From the NCBI GenBank assembly GCA_950295325.1, contig OX485807.1, positions 42,252,440 to 42,316,439 of the forward strand: a DNA stretch of 64,000 nt. Direction: 5' to 3'. Shown one piece after another: positions 1 to 14,214 of this stretch. This DNA comes from Polytrichum commune. Lineage: Eukaryota; Streptophyta; Polytrichopsida; Polytrichales; Polytrichaceae. Each line of letters starts with the position of its first letter. The first letter of the stretch is position 1. Position numbers and translations under genes: made by a program. The notes beneath the pieces are model-generated. The model saw only the letters and a list, made by a program, of their open reading frames with translations. It did not search any database and was not told the origin of the DNA.

Positions 1-2
1 AA

Positions 3-2774
3 GAAAGAGCCCTACGCATATGGACCGATAACAACATCCCTCCAATTTCCGCGTTGGAGAATTTGGTCAATCGGGCATTGGTAACCATAGAAATTGATGA
101 TGATGGTGATGAAATTTTGCAAATGCACGACCACCTACGTGCCATGGGACAAATGATTGCTGAGAAAGAACATGTCGGTACTCGAATTTGGAATGCAAAC
201 GGACTTACAAGTTGTTTGGTATTTTACTAACATTGGCTATATTGGGACATTCTCTTATGTATTATAATTACAAATGATCTCTTCAAACATTTGGCTCGAT
301 GCAAAACCTTCAATTTGAAATGACATTTCGGGTGGATATTTGATAAAATGTTAGCATGTTATAGATGCTTAGCACAAACTCATGTCATGTACTAATACTT
401 AGAAAAATCTACACAAGTACAATATGCTAATACTTTTATGTATTCTCAAAAACAGGATGTGGGAAAACTTCAAGGTTGTTTCTATTTTGGCGATGGAATA
501 AGCCACATCCTATCTCAATATGGTGGTATGAGCTATCTTCGCCTATTGAGATTTGACAGCAAAGACATGGAGATCTCAAATATCATCAACAACATACAGT
601 GCATTTGTTTACTTGTTGCACGCTCTTTCAACTTGAAATGTTTTATGATAGACATACAACCATATACTTGGGATGAGATGAGTTTGAGGACTTGTGAAAA
701 TCTATTAACAAACGCACATCTTTGGAAACGTTTTGTAAAATTACAAGTATTGCAATTGCGAGGATGTTCATTCTTGAATCTAATACCGAAGGAAATATTT
801 TCAATCACCACTTTAATGGAAGTTGACCTACAATATTGTACGAGTTTGACAACGATACCGGAGGGATTGGGGAACTTGACTTCTTTGACAACCCTGGATT
901 TGATGGGGTGTAAGAGCTTGACAACGATACCGGAGGGATTGGGGAAGTTGAGTTCCTTGACAACCCTTGATTTGCACGGGTGTGAGAGCTTGACAACGAT
1001 ACCGGAGGGATTGGGGAACTTGAGTTCCTTGACAACCCTTGATTTGCACGGGTGTGAGAGCTTGACAACGATACCGGAGGGATTGGGGAACTTGAGTTCC
1101 TTGACAACCCTTCATTTGGCGTGGTGTAAGAGTTTGACAACGATACCGGAGGGGTTGGGGAACTTGAGTTCCTTGACAACCCTGGATTGGAGGTGGTGTA
1201 CGAGCTTGACAACGATACCGGAGGGATTGGGGAACTTGACTTCTTTGACAACCCTGGATTTGCTGGGGTATAAGAGCTTGACAAGGATACCGGAGGGATT
1301 GGGGAACTTGACTTCTTTGACAACCCTGCATTTGTGGTGGTGTACGAGCTTGACAACGATACCGGAGGGATTGGGGAACTTGACTTCTTTGACAACCCTG
1401 CGTTTGAACGAGTGTGAGAGCTTGACAACGATACCGGAGGGATTGGGGAACTTGAGTTCCTTGACAACCCTTGATTTGCAGGGGTGTGAGAGCTTGACAA
1501 CGATACCGGAGGGATTGGGGAACTTGACTTCTTTGACAACCCTGTGTTTGCTGGGGTGTAAGAGCTTGACAACGATACCGGAGGTATTGGGCAACTTGAG
1601 TTCCTTGACAACCCTTAATTTGGCGTCGTGTACGAGCTTGACAACGATACCGGAGCGATTGGGGAACTTGAGTTCTTTGACAACCCTGGATTTGGAGGAG
1701 TGTGAGAGCTTGACAACGATACCGGAGGGATTGGGGAACTTGACTTCTTTGACAACCCTGGATTTGAGATTTTGTAAGAGCTTGACAACGATACCGGAGG
1801 GATTGGGGAACTTGACTTCTTTGACAAAGCTTCATTTGGCGTGGTGTAAGAGTTTGACAACGATACCGGAGGGATTGGGGAACTTGAGTTCTTTGACAAA
1901 GCTTCATTTGGCGTGGTGTAAGAGTTTGACAACGATACCGGAGGGATTGGGGAACTTGAGTTCTTTGACAACCTTGGATTTGGAGGAGTGTGAGAGCTTG
2001 ACAACGATACCGGAGGGATTGGGGAACTTGAATTCTTTGACAACCCTTCAATTGTACAAGTGTAAGAGCTTGACAACGATACCGGAGGGATTGGGGAAGT
2101 TGAGTTCCTTGACAACCCTTGATTTGCACGGGTGTGAGAGCTTGACAACGATACCGGAGGGATTGGGGAACTTGAGTTCCTTGACAACCCTTCATTTGGC
2201 GTGGTGTAAGAGTTTGACAACGATACCGGAGGGATTGGGGAACTTGAGTTCCTTGACAACCCTTAATTTGAGGTGGTGTACGAGCTTGACAACGATACTG
2301 GAGGGATTGGGGAACTTGACTTCTTTGACAACCCTGGATTTGATGGGGTGTAAGAGCTTGACAACGATACCGGAGGGATTGGGGAAGTTGAGTTCCTTGA
2401 CAACCCTTGATTTGCACGGGTGTGAGAGCTTGACAACGATACCGGAGGGATTGGGGAACTTGAGTTCCTTGACAACCCTTCATTTGGCGCGGTGTAAGAG
2501 TTTGACAACGATACCGGAGGGATTGGGGAACTTGAGTTCCTTGACAACCCTTAATTTGAGGTGGTGTACGAGCTTGACAACGATACTGGAGGGATTGGGG
2601 AACTTGACTTCTTTGACAACCCTGGATTTGATGGGGTGTAAGAGCTTGACAACGATACCAGAGGGATTGGGGAACTTGAGTTCCTTGACAACCCTAGATT
2701 TGAGTTACTATACGAAGTTGACAACGATACCGGAGGGATTGAAGAACTTGAGGTCTTTGAGAATCCTTTCGTAA
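3..2774 (+). CDS. NB-ARC-LRR disease-resistance-type protein, 3' part (5' end outside window)
   Basis: This is the 3' end of a plant intracellular immune-receptor-type gene. Reading from base 3, the first exon gives the end of an NB-ARC region, with a helical stretch ending in MHDHLRAMG followed by an EKEHVGTRIW segment; MHD is the usual ADP-sensing motif of plant NLRs. I place a phase-0 intron at 219-455 (GTATTT...AACAG), because the reading frame otherwise stops at 230. The second exon (456-2774) encodes a short linker, two irregular LRRs (LQVLQLRGC and the following unit) and then 26 full plus one partial 24-residue LRR of the form LTTIPEGLGNLxSLTTLxLxxCxS. The stop codon is at 2772-2774. 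The N-terminal domain (TIR, CC, kinase or hydrolase) lies upstream, so the class is unknown. Ligand and function are not visible. The repeats are unusually uniform; an expressed receptor and a recently expanded, non-functional array are both possible. Confidence 0.85.
219..455 (+). other. Intron of the NB-ARC-LRR gene
   Basis: A 237-bp AT-rich intron separates the NB-ARC end from the LRR exon. The donor is TTG|GTATTT and the acceptor AAACAG|GATGTG. Both sides are phase 0, and the exon frames match when it is removed. An upstream ATG at 438 lies inside the intron, so it is unlikely to be the true start. Confidence 0.65.
846..2774 (+). repeat. 72-bp coding tandem repeat (26 full LRR units plus one partial)
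   Basis: Each unit is 72 bp and encodes 24 residues, starting with LTTIPEGLGNL. Units differ mainly at the solvent-exposed positions after the LxL strand (for example MGCKS, HGCES, AWCKS, RWCTS, EECES). Units 18-21 and 22-25 are nearly the same four-unit block, including the shared TTILEG variant in units 21 and 25, so a 288-bp block was probably duplicated recently. No frameshift or stop occurs in the array. Confidence 0.95.
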
Positions 2775-2871
2775 AGTAACTAGAAATATTGATGGATGAT
2801 TGAATATTCTAGCCACATGTGCCAGTGTGTAAGCAGAGGATGATGGGAGTGTAGTCTAGGTTTTGGTTATG

Positions 2872-2877
2872 AATAAA
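2872..2877 (+). promoter_or_regulatory. Candidate polyadenylation signal of the LRR gene
   Basis: An AATAAA hexamer lies about 100 bp after the LRR stop codon. This is the right distance, but plant signals are loose, so it is only suggestive. Confidence 0.3.
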
Positions 2878-5292
<2,415 letters not shown>

Positions 5293-6300
5293 TCACTTGT
5301 TCAAATCCAAGTTTACGCCTTCATCATGCATAGGAGGATATAACAAAAAATTTAGTGCATATACTTCTTCTTCCTCTTCATCACCCACTTGAGTCAATGA
5401 ACTCGGTTGTGTAACTTGAGGTGGTGGTGGAGTTAATACATTGCATGTTGTGGAGTACCTCCCGTTTGTGAAATTTAGTTTGTCAACCTTGGTTCCACTC
5501 ATAAGACCTCCTCATCCATACATAAATCAACATACTTGTCACAATACTTACTCGCTGAAGATTAATTTGTTTCATGGGCAAATTTGAATAGGTTGAGGGT
5601 TGATTGATTAGCCAATCTCTCATTTTGATCTTTAGCAAAAACATTTCCTATCAACCGAATCAAAGGACAAGGTGATGGTAGCCACAATAGTTCGTCATAG
5701 CTACGTCATCGTCCCTTAAATTTTCATCAGCTTTCAACATTTTTGCATAATATGAACCCATTGGCTTCACTATAATTTGCTTCTAAAAAACCAATTTGAA
5801 TAAACTGTACTTATACCCACATACGTCATTTTATTGGTTGATCGGCCTATCAACTCATGCATAGTGTAATTCCAAGGAAGGTTTTGGCCCACTTTTGCTT
5901 TGTATAAGAGACCAAATTTGAAGTAGCATGTTTTTACTCAAGGACCTAATAACCTCCATCATATGCTCCAGTAATTATCTATAAAAAATTTATCAATGGT
6001 TGTGTATAGAGAATATGTCAGACCTTTGAATCTATTATGAGCATTTGACTTCAATTTAGAAGTTTCTCAGCTCGTATGAAAATCATTCAAAATGAAAAGA
6101 CGATAGCAATTTATTTCAAGATAGAAAGCTTTATCATGGCCCTTATTTGAACAGTAATACATGATAATGGATACATGGCTAAAGGGGCCTCCCCAGTGTT
6201 CAAGTTTGAAGTGAGCACATGCATTCAATGTGAAGGGCTTCAAAATAATCACATCTCACTCAAACTTTTAAGCTTTTTTGCAACACTTCACAAAAAAACC
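5293..6300 (-). pseudogene. Decayed coding sequence, unrecognised family (transposon-associated?)
   Basis: Translating the minus strand through stops gives about 320 codons of protein-like sequence. From the N-terminal side it contains the stretches KPFTLNACAHFKLEHWGG, GLTYSLYTTIDKFF, FKFGLLYKAKVGQNLPWNY, YDELLWLPSPCPLIRLIGN and FAKDQNERLANQSTLNLF. It ends in a short acidic tail with DEEEEEVY and LDLNK. Several premature stops and at least two frameshifts (near 5.8 kb and near 5.5 kb) break it. I do not recognise the family. The size, the degenerate state and the repeat-rich setting suggest a transposon-encoded accessory protein, but a dead host gene is possible. Confidence 0.5.
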
Positions 6301-6802
6301 TTGATATTGGCCGTTTTGTATTGAATATGAAAATAATATGATGCCTCACTATATTGAAGAAGTACATGCAATAAAATGATGCACTAAGATTATTTAGATT
6401 CTTTACATAATGCACTTAATCATCATTCAATTGCAAAGGCAAAGCTCTCTGGTTTTTGGTCGATTTTCAAGTGTCAAAAATTCTAGCCCAATCCATATTT
6501 TTCATCGGAAGATCACATAAAGACACTCGCATGAATGCATCCAATGCTTCAAGTTTCAATTAACTTCTACGATCACTCTTCACCAACTATGTTTGGAAAA
6601 TCCACATTCACATATAGTTGTGCTTGCCAAGTCGAAGTTGCAGAAGTTATTGGAATTTGGAAGTGTCTGCCATAGTGCCAAGATTGGAGTCCAACTATGT
6701 TTCTATTTGCAAATTACAGCCACTATATTGTGTGACAGGAAGTTTTTGGAGAGGCCTTCACTGTCACTGGTGGAAACTTTGCAGAACACTTTTGTGAAGT
6801 GC

Positions 6803-6837
<35 letters not shown>

Positions 6838-7049
6838 TTTGACGACCAAAATGGCATTTGACAGGTGTTGAAGACTTCAATATTGAATATTGGGCCTCCC
6901 CACCTGACTTGAGGTAATAACTGATATTACTACTAAAACTGACCGGCCTTCCTGGGGGGTCCAATGTCAAAGTGCAAAGGGCCTCAGTTAGTATATCAAC
7001 TATTTTCCTGTTATCCAGATGGGTTTAAGGTAAATACATGTTTGGCAAT
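6301..7049. other. Intergenic; contains an A30 run
   Basis: No gene recognised. A 30-base A homopolymer at 6804-6833 could be the tail of a retroposed sequence on the plus strand, but I see no matching target-site duplication. Confidence 0.4.
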
Positions 7050-7300
7050 TTACCAATCTGCCAGCCCAGGGCTTGGGAAGAACCGGCGGTTAGTTACAGA
7101 TGAACCGGTTGAGTTTGAGAAATAACCAGTTGAAGTTGGAGACTTCAGGAGGATTCCCGGATCATTTCAGAGGAATTAATGGAGAATATACCTCAAATGC
7201 ATAAAGCAAAACCGGAAGATGTCAACATGTAACCGGTTGGATTTAGAATCACTAGGATCTTGACCGACTCTATATGCCCAAAAACTTCCTGGGCATTGTG
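7050..7300 (+). repeat. AACCGGTT-rich dispersed repeat, copy 1
   Basis: About 230 bp containing several ACCGGTT-type motifs, the words ATGAACCGGTT and GAGAATATACCTCAAAT, and the end block ATGCCCAAAAACTTCC. Related copies lie at about 41297-41535 and 44178-44395 (inverted) and 48290-48475 (same orientation). No clear terminal inverted repeat was found, so the class is unknown. Confidence 0.6.
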
Positions 7301-7325
7301 CCAATCACATGTTCTCGAACTTGCT

Positions 7326-8957
7326 AAGGTAGAGGGTGCTTAAACCAACACTTTAAGCTATTGCACATACATATGGCTATGTGGTTGATATAAAAAATGT
7401 ATATTCATATTAGCCTTTGGGCTAAGCATAGATATCAAGAAAGGAAAAACATCTTTAGTCTCAATTGAATATTTGATGAATATTCAAATTCAAAACTATT
7501 AGCTTCCTTCAACCAATCCATAGGTCCCGTGTATGGCAACCTCGCATATGATGAAGACCCCCACCTTCACTGCCTAGAACCAACACAACATAGTTGGGTA
7601 CTAGACCCAAACTACATCAAAGCCCAAGTAGTAATGGTATGCAAAGCCACACGGCTACCTCCATGATCCCACCCGGTTCGCTTGCAAAACCCCGGGGAGG
7701 GCACTCATACATGTATTTAATAACCCATCTGCGACGGAAGGGTATTTATCATGGGGCTATTTATGTAAGAAATTGAAATTCTTTACACCCTATCAGTACA
7801 GATAAATCTAAATTTTGTCATTTTAGATGACCCTATTTGTATTTATAAAGTCGCAACTGAACTAGTTTCTAGTACCCTATGTTTCTTATAATTTTTATAT
7901 TTGACCCCATGAATGACAACTCATAGGACTCTTGAAAGTTTGTAGTGAAAATTCAATAAACCATGTCTAGATTGAAGACATCAAACAATGTACCAAAACA
8001 TAAAAACTTGAAGCATTATTAGGACCTCCTATTGTTCCAAAACATACATCAAACAATGTTCAAATCAAACAAATTTGAAGCAAGTAAACTTGAGAGAAGC
8101 ACCAAAATAAAACGAATGAAGACAAGATTCTACTACTAGAACTCCGAAAACCGCACACAACCACAAAATGCACGTCAAGAACTTCAACACCAAGTCCTGC
8201 CTCACAAGCAGCGCTGCATTGGCGCAAGCAACCCTAGGCAAAAATCAAAGATACAACGCACAAAGCGAAGAACACCAAAACCCTTGTCATCCAAATTTTT
8301 CATTCGGGAATTTGGATTGAAAATGGATAGTTTTTCATCCATTGACCACCATAAAATGCATTATATACCTCTACCTCAATATATTTTTCTCTACCTACTA
8401 TTCCCAACCCTATTTTAGATTGAAAGAATTAGATAAACTGATGCATTATATGGTACCCTTATTTTTTTATACACACAACTTTGTAATTGAAGAGGTGCTT
8501 CATTATATCGAAGAATTGTATAAATTTTATCACAAATGAATAAAAAATACCCTACATTCTTTCTCACATGGTTTAATAAATTTTTGCGAGTGCCCTCCCC
8601 GGGTGCAAAACCATCACCTTGCATCCCGGGAACCGAACCCCTTGCATCCCGGGAAATGACCCTTTTGTGCTTTGTGGGCCTACCTCCTTAGCGTTCAAAT
8701 AGAATGGCTAGAATAGTCATTGACATGCCACCCTAATCCCGGCATGAACCAACCCGAGATAGAGTGGAGCCCGTTACCTAATCCTACCTGAAGGTAGTGG
8801 AGGCCGCTATGAGGTGGCACCACTAATGACACCTAAAACCGTCACTCCATGGGCCCAGACACTCCTACACCGCCGGGTACAGTTCAAGGTCGTAGAGAGT
8901 TGGCAATGAAGAGGGCGTTTACAGGTGTTGATTTTGGATGGGGTGTTGGTTTTAGTT
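7326..8957 (-). mobile_element. GGTAGAGGGTGCT-type inverted-repeat element, interrupted by a hAT-like insertion
   Basis: This matches, in inverted orientation, the element at 35691-36434. Shared blocks include AAGGTAGAGGGTGCT at one end and GTGTTGGTTTTAG near the other, with collinear homology between. A hAT-like element (7691-8603) plus its target duplication interrupts it; without that insertion the length is about 711 bp against 744 bp for the relative. The end near 8957 has lost its terminal block. No coding capacity was recognised. Confidence 0.7.
7691..8603. mobile_element. hAT-like non-autonomous element E1 (913 bp)
   Basis: The left end CCCGGGGAGGGCACTC is a perfect 16-base inverse of the right end GAGTGCCCTCCCCGGG. 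The direct repeat TGCAAAAC flanks it at 7683-7690 and 8604-8611. The related repeat at 36 kb has the same site once and uninterrupted (GTTTTGCA at 36082-36089, opposite strand). An 8-bp duplication is typical of the hAT superfamily. No transposase is encoded, so movement would depend on a transposase from elsewhere. Confidence 0.9.
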
Positions 8958-9149
8958 ACTTACTCACCTTCTTCAAAGACATCTCCACCGTAAACCTTGT
9001 CATCGACACCAGAAGCCTCTTTCGCCACCGAACCTTTGTGTTCAAATTAATAGGCCCTCCTTCGACGGCCCTTGCCTGCCTGCGCTTGCAAATTCCCAGC
9101 CTCTCCGGAACTTGTAAGCACAAATATGCAAGACACTGAGGTGGCAGAC

Positions 9150-9740
9150 CACAGCCACGCGTGCCTTCTTTGAACCCCACATCTTCTTCAATTCATGGGA
9201 CCCTATTTCCGAAAGCCCTTGGAATCGCTGGCAATGCGCACAAACCTTCATGTGAGATGCCAAAGCTTAGTCCCCACAATCAAATTTGAGCCACATTACT
9301 CAAACAAAATTCAAGCTTGCTCAAACACTCCCAATCTTTGTCTCGGTCTTTGGCAACTATTAGCATTGAGCTCAAGAACTCAAAAGTCTGCTAATCTATC
9401 GCCCTTGGCCTCTAATTCTTCATCCTTAGACAGTTGCGATTCAATCCGAGGTTTAATCTTGTTTATCCAAATGTAATTGGCATCCTCTCTTGAGGTTGGG
9501 CAACATTGTGAGCATCCAGCTCACACTGAGCCTCAACTTGCAGAGTTCATTCACTCGCTATTACTGTGATCTTGCCCATGCCGTGAAATGAACAAACTAT
9601 ACATTGCGTCGTTGGCACTAACCATTCAATCTTGGTTTTCACTGTGTTATGTATCATTCTCGGTATTTGGTCCTTGATGGACACTTGCAAATCTATACCA
9701 ACATGTTTGTATTGCACGATGTCTGTCTCCAAACCGAAAT
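9150..9740 (-). pseudogene. Possible decayed coding sequence, unrecognised
   Basis: The minus strand shows protein-like stretches such as KIKPRIESQLSKDEELEAKG and, in another frame, DRDKDWECLSKLEFCLSNVA, joined only by assuming a frameshift and reading through stops. There is no recognised domain. The composition looks coding, but this is weaker than the other hidden pseudogenes in this window. Confidence 0.25.
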
Positions 9741-10865
9741 ACCAGTAGAGGGGTTGATGAGAAATCTAGGGCTAAACCAACATTCTTCAAAGAATTAGTT
9801 TATCTTTACCAAAAAATAATTATCTCATTCGGTGTTGACTAATTTCATGTTGTTATAATATGTTTTAAGGTACATAGAATAAATAATAACAAGGATTGAC
9901 GATGAAGACCATCATAGCCAATGGCATTAACCATAGTACCCAAGTGTATGCACATTTGTGAAGAAGTTAAGGAGTTTAGATGTTCTTTGATTATGAAGAT
10001 GTATCCTAATAGTTGTGGTTAGTTTTTCATTTTCTTATTTTTTGCAGCTATGGTACGTATTGAAGACCTCGGAATTTTGATAGCATATGTGTCTGCATTG
10101 TTGATTGTTTTCTCAATGCCCAAGATACCGTGTTAAACACCATCCAAACGCTCAGCATGGCCCTTTACTTTAGGATGTCCCTAGGATTTTTGAAGATGTT
10201 GATCACCATGTACTGTACATGACTTCAATCGTGCGGACGTTGTTGCTTTGCATCGCCTCTGGTTGTTGCATAATTGTTTCTTTAATGACCGCAACCAACG
10301 TCAACCACTTGGTTTTCACAATTTCTTATGGAGGTGTATGATGATGAGAGGTGGACTACTTGTTCCGAATGACGATAACATCCATGTCTTGCCTTTCCAA
10401 TCAACTACAGCCACATATTCAACAACAAAATACAAGGTGCCGGCTTGTTATTCTCGTAGTTGTTAGGGTTTGAGGCACATTGTCAAAACTAGTTCAAGGC
10501 TCCTCAATGCGATTATGTTCGGAAATGTGCACTAAATGGACTTCGACGGTTTCTAGTATTATCTATCATACTTGCGGAGCTATAAATCTAGTATTATGTC
10601 TCAAAGTTAAATATAGTAAGAATATTGTGAATAATTTCATCATTTTCAATGATAGTGTTTCTATAAAAACATTTCAAGAATATTATTGGAATGAATAATA
10701 CTTCCTATGCAAAGTATTGGGAGTATAACTCCACCCAAATTCCATGTTTAGGTTGAATTTATGAATAAGAAACAAATATTCTTACTTTGTTCAGGGGGGG
10801 CATAGAATATAATTTATATATTCCAAGGTCATGGAATAGACCCACATGGTTGAATAATATTATGC

Positions 10866-11220
10866 ATGTCCAACTCGACTAATGATACCCAAGTGCTTTG
10901 CAAATCAACTCTCTACCAACTTGCGTTGAATGGTACATTATTCAATGCGTCACATGGTAGAGATGGATTTTTCCCTTATTATTTGGGTGATTATGGACAC
11001 CTCTTGTCACTTTGGCTCATTGTTCCATACCGCGATCAACACATGATCATTTTAGGGTCTCTTTATGATAGGAAATTGCTTTGATGGAGGGGTGTGCTAA
11101 AAGTGCATTCAGCATTTGAAAGAATCATTTTGAAAAATTTCGGCAAAGATGGAACCAAATATGGTGTATCTGCTAGATGTTGTCATTGTTTGTGCAATTT
11201 TGCACATATGAAGCTCTACA
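10866..11220 (+). pseudogene. PIF/Harbinger-type transposase fragment (DDE domain)
   Basis: The ORF from 10866 to 11084 matches the DDE nuclease core of PIF/Harbinger transposases. It has an STNDTQVLCKSTLYQLA segment, where family members carry a catalytic Asp in a (S/T)(H/N)DA-type motif. This is followed by YYLGDYGHLLSLWLIVPYRD, equivalent to the GDSGYPLLPWLMTPY block with the next Asp. After a stop the frame resumes with HLKESF and DVVIVCAILH, matching the C-terminal ENAFG...LHN region. The first catalytic Asp and the N-terminus are not visible, and several stops interrupt the sequence. The remnant is non-autonomous; I see no clear terminal repeats around it. Confidence 0.7.
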
Positions 11221-14214
11221 CTATTCTCTTGGCATCTTACTTAGATTTCTAAAGAAGTGTTGTACCTTAATATATTCCAAGGTTGTTTTAGACAAACTCC
11301 TCACTTTGTTATTTGGGTTCTTTAATTTGGGTTTATGCAATGATTTCATATATCAAGTAATGCTAGCTCTGTCAAATTTTCAATTATTATTGTATCATCA
11401 ATAACACATCCATTATTCTTAAGCTTTATATATTTCTAAATGAATATACATTATATATTGAACGTCTTACTCTAATTAAAATATGTGAATGAAGGATGTA
11501 GGATAAGTAAAAATTGATATTGGATGAATGTTGGATGAATGAAAATGGAATGATTGAATGAATGGACATTGTACCTTGAAGGCCTCATAACTTTTGCATT
11601 TTTTATATGTTTGGAGTGAGTTTTAGGTCTATGGAAAGCTCATGACATGTAGTAGTGGATAATTTTAAAAGTCAAATTCTAGTATATAAGGGTGATATTT
11701 TGGCCATTGAATGAGGTTGGTTAGGAAAGCTACAAATTTTTAATTGATATAAAAAATAAAATAAAATTCTATTGTTGTCTTTAAGCTCCCAATAGCTATC
11801 TTCCACTACACCCAATTCCGAAATTAGAGCCATTGGCACTGTGAGCCCAAAATGGTGCCCACATGTGGTGATTAACTCTTCGAAACCAATTTTAGTTTGA
11901 CTTTGATGTGTTATGATTATTCACAAAACATAAAAAGAGTGAAGTGTGGTGTGGATTTAAGTTTAGGCATTAGAATGTGTTGTGTAGTTATTTCAAGGTT
12001 TGATTTCAATAAGAGGATGCCTTGATTATGTGAGTGGGGGGTAAGGTGAAGCAAGGTGAGCTCCGCGGGTTAAATGCCCACTTTTGGATCCACCTTGGTA
12101 GTTTAGGAAGAAGGAAGCTTGGTGGATGGGGATTAGTCCCTACTTTGGAGGAGAGGGTTAAAGGATTGTGATTGGAGGTGCTAATCCTCTCACCCTATCC
12201 TCACCTTTCTCTCCCTCTCTCCCTCTCTCCCTCTTTGCTACTTAAGGTGTTTTTTCTCTCATTTGCCTCTCTCTCCATCAAGCGCTCTCAAGGGAGCAAG
12301 CTCTTAAGAGCCACGTGTGTGGGTGATTAGTTTTTAGTGAAGTGGATTAGTTAAGCTCTCTCTCAAGTCCTCTCAAGGGAGTGAGCTCTTAGAGCTTGAG
12401 GTTTTATATGTGGAGTAGCTAGTTATTAGTGAAGTTAGGAAGTTAACCCCCATCATAAGGAGGGAAAGTGTAGAATCATTAGACTACATTTATGGGTGGT
12501 TGTTAGTTGGTTAAATTAGTGGGACATGTTAGTCATTAGTTAGGTGATTAGGGGAAGGCTTGACTAGATACTAGGTCAGAAGATAGTGGTTAGTAGCTAA
12601 GGGTTCTCGAATTACAGTCCGCCAGAATACAGTTGCTGGGATACAGATGCTGGGCCGCAGCTTGCTGGAAATACAGAATTCTGGTTAAGGTTGCTGGTTG
12701 GGCCGCAGCTTGCTGGGAGACAGTCGCTGGAACTGCAGCTGCTTGGGCAGTTAAGGGCTCTCAGTTATGAAGCTGGTGAAGGGTAGCTAAGGCGGCTGGT
12801 ATATTAGTGAAGGGGTTAAATAAGTAGGTAGATGGCCCAGCTGGGGTTAAGTAGGGATCAAGGAGCCACCATGGTGTTTAGCTAATTAGTAAAGGGATGG
12901 AATTGAATTAGGTGCTATGACTACAACTTGTTGGAAGTTAATGATGCTAAGGACACATAGCATTTAGCACAAATTATAAATCCATAGATAGTGGGGTAGT
13001 CACATTAGCCTAGGTAGGGGCATGTGTGGTTGACAGACGGTTGTATTTAGAGGCTATTACAGAGAATAGCGTTTTTTAACGCTCACATCTTTTTAATCAA
13101 CTAAATCAATTACACAAGTGATGGAGAAGGTCAAGGACCCTTGTCCACAACCCACGACGGAGGTTAAGGTAAAGAGGACAAGGGGAATATCCTTGAAGGC
13201 GTGCGTGGCCAAAGCCGCGGGTTGGACTCTTGAGAAAGCCAACACTACCACAAGCCAATAGGCTAATGTTAATAAAGCACAATGATTCAAAGCCATACGC
13301 GCTCTCTTGAACATGAGAGTTACTTCGCACTTGTTTCAAAATCTTAGGCAACACATGTGATTCTCAAAGCCATCACCCGGACTAGGACGCTTAAGGGGGA
13401 TGGTTTTGGCCTCACAGGCACCCAAAACTAATAAAAAAATTTCCAAAATAAATCACATAGAGTACTTGAGGAGGGGTGAGAGCCCTACCTTCAATATTCC
13501 CAAAAGCCCAAAAAAAGTTTGTGCTCATGTTGCATTTGACCTAGCATTATTTTTTGGGGTATTCAATTGGACTAGTTAATATGTTTTATCACATGTCAAT
13601 CATCCTTGGTCAACATCATGTAGTGTGCATGAGCCATTTCAATTTGTGTGATATTATGGGATGCTCATGTCTTTCTCCTAAAAGTTCATAAAGTGGTGGT
13701 TTTGTGATTGAATGGGAGGATGAAATGTTATTTCCATACATGCATTAATTCATGCGTATAACTTAAAAGGGCATTTACACACAATTGATTTATTGAATGG
13801 GATGACATATTCCCAACTTAATATCAAAACTTAAATGCGTGTGAAAGTGACCCTTGTGTGATGGGCACAATTCCCTTTGTACTAATTGTATCGGATGTAA
13901 GGTGTGATCAAGAAGTTATGGGTTAAGGCACACATGCTCCTTCAAAGTGCCATGTACTCTCTCTTTCACATTATAAGAAGTTAAGTACTACCCCCTTGCA
14001 TTGATGTTAATTATTTGGTTGCTTGCGCTTAAAATGTTTAGTAGATGATGGTAAATAGCCTTGAAATACCAAAAATCAACATGGAACTTAGGAAACATAG
14101 GAGAGTGTGAAATGAATAATGATTTTCTTTTCCAATTATTTTCAACAATAGTACAATCCAAGGGGTATAAGGTACAACCCCCTCATGTATTTCAAAATGA
14201 GATTATATACATAA
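11221..14214. other. Intergenic; possible retrotransposon-like leader near 12.2-13.1 kb
   Basis: No gene is supported. At 12.2-12.5 kb a CT-rich tract and two similar blocks (CTCTCAAGGGAG and neighbours) occur. At 12.65-12.72 kb the phrase GGGCCGCAGCTTGCTGG appears twice. A 46-codon open frame starts at 13121 but is unrecognised. I cannot find paired long terminal repeats. Confidence 0.35.

Noticed and set aside
805-2547. Long minus-strand ORFs (up to 551 codons) opposite the LRR array
   Set aside because: They are by-products of a 72-bp repeat, which keeps every frame periodic; the plus-strand frame has clear LRR identity.
12170-13060. Possible long terminal repeat or retrotransposon leader
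   Set aside because: CT-rich and internally repetitive, but no second copy, primer-binding site or polyprotein was found.
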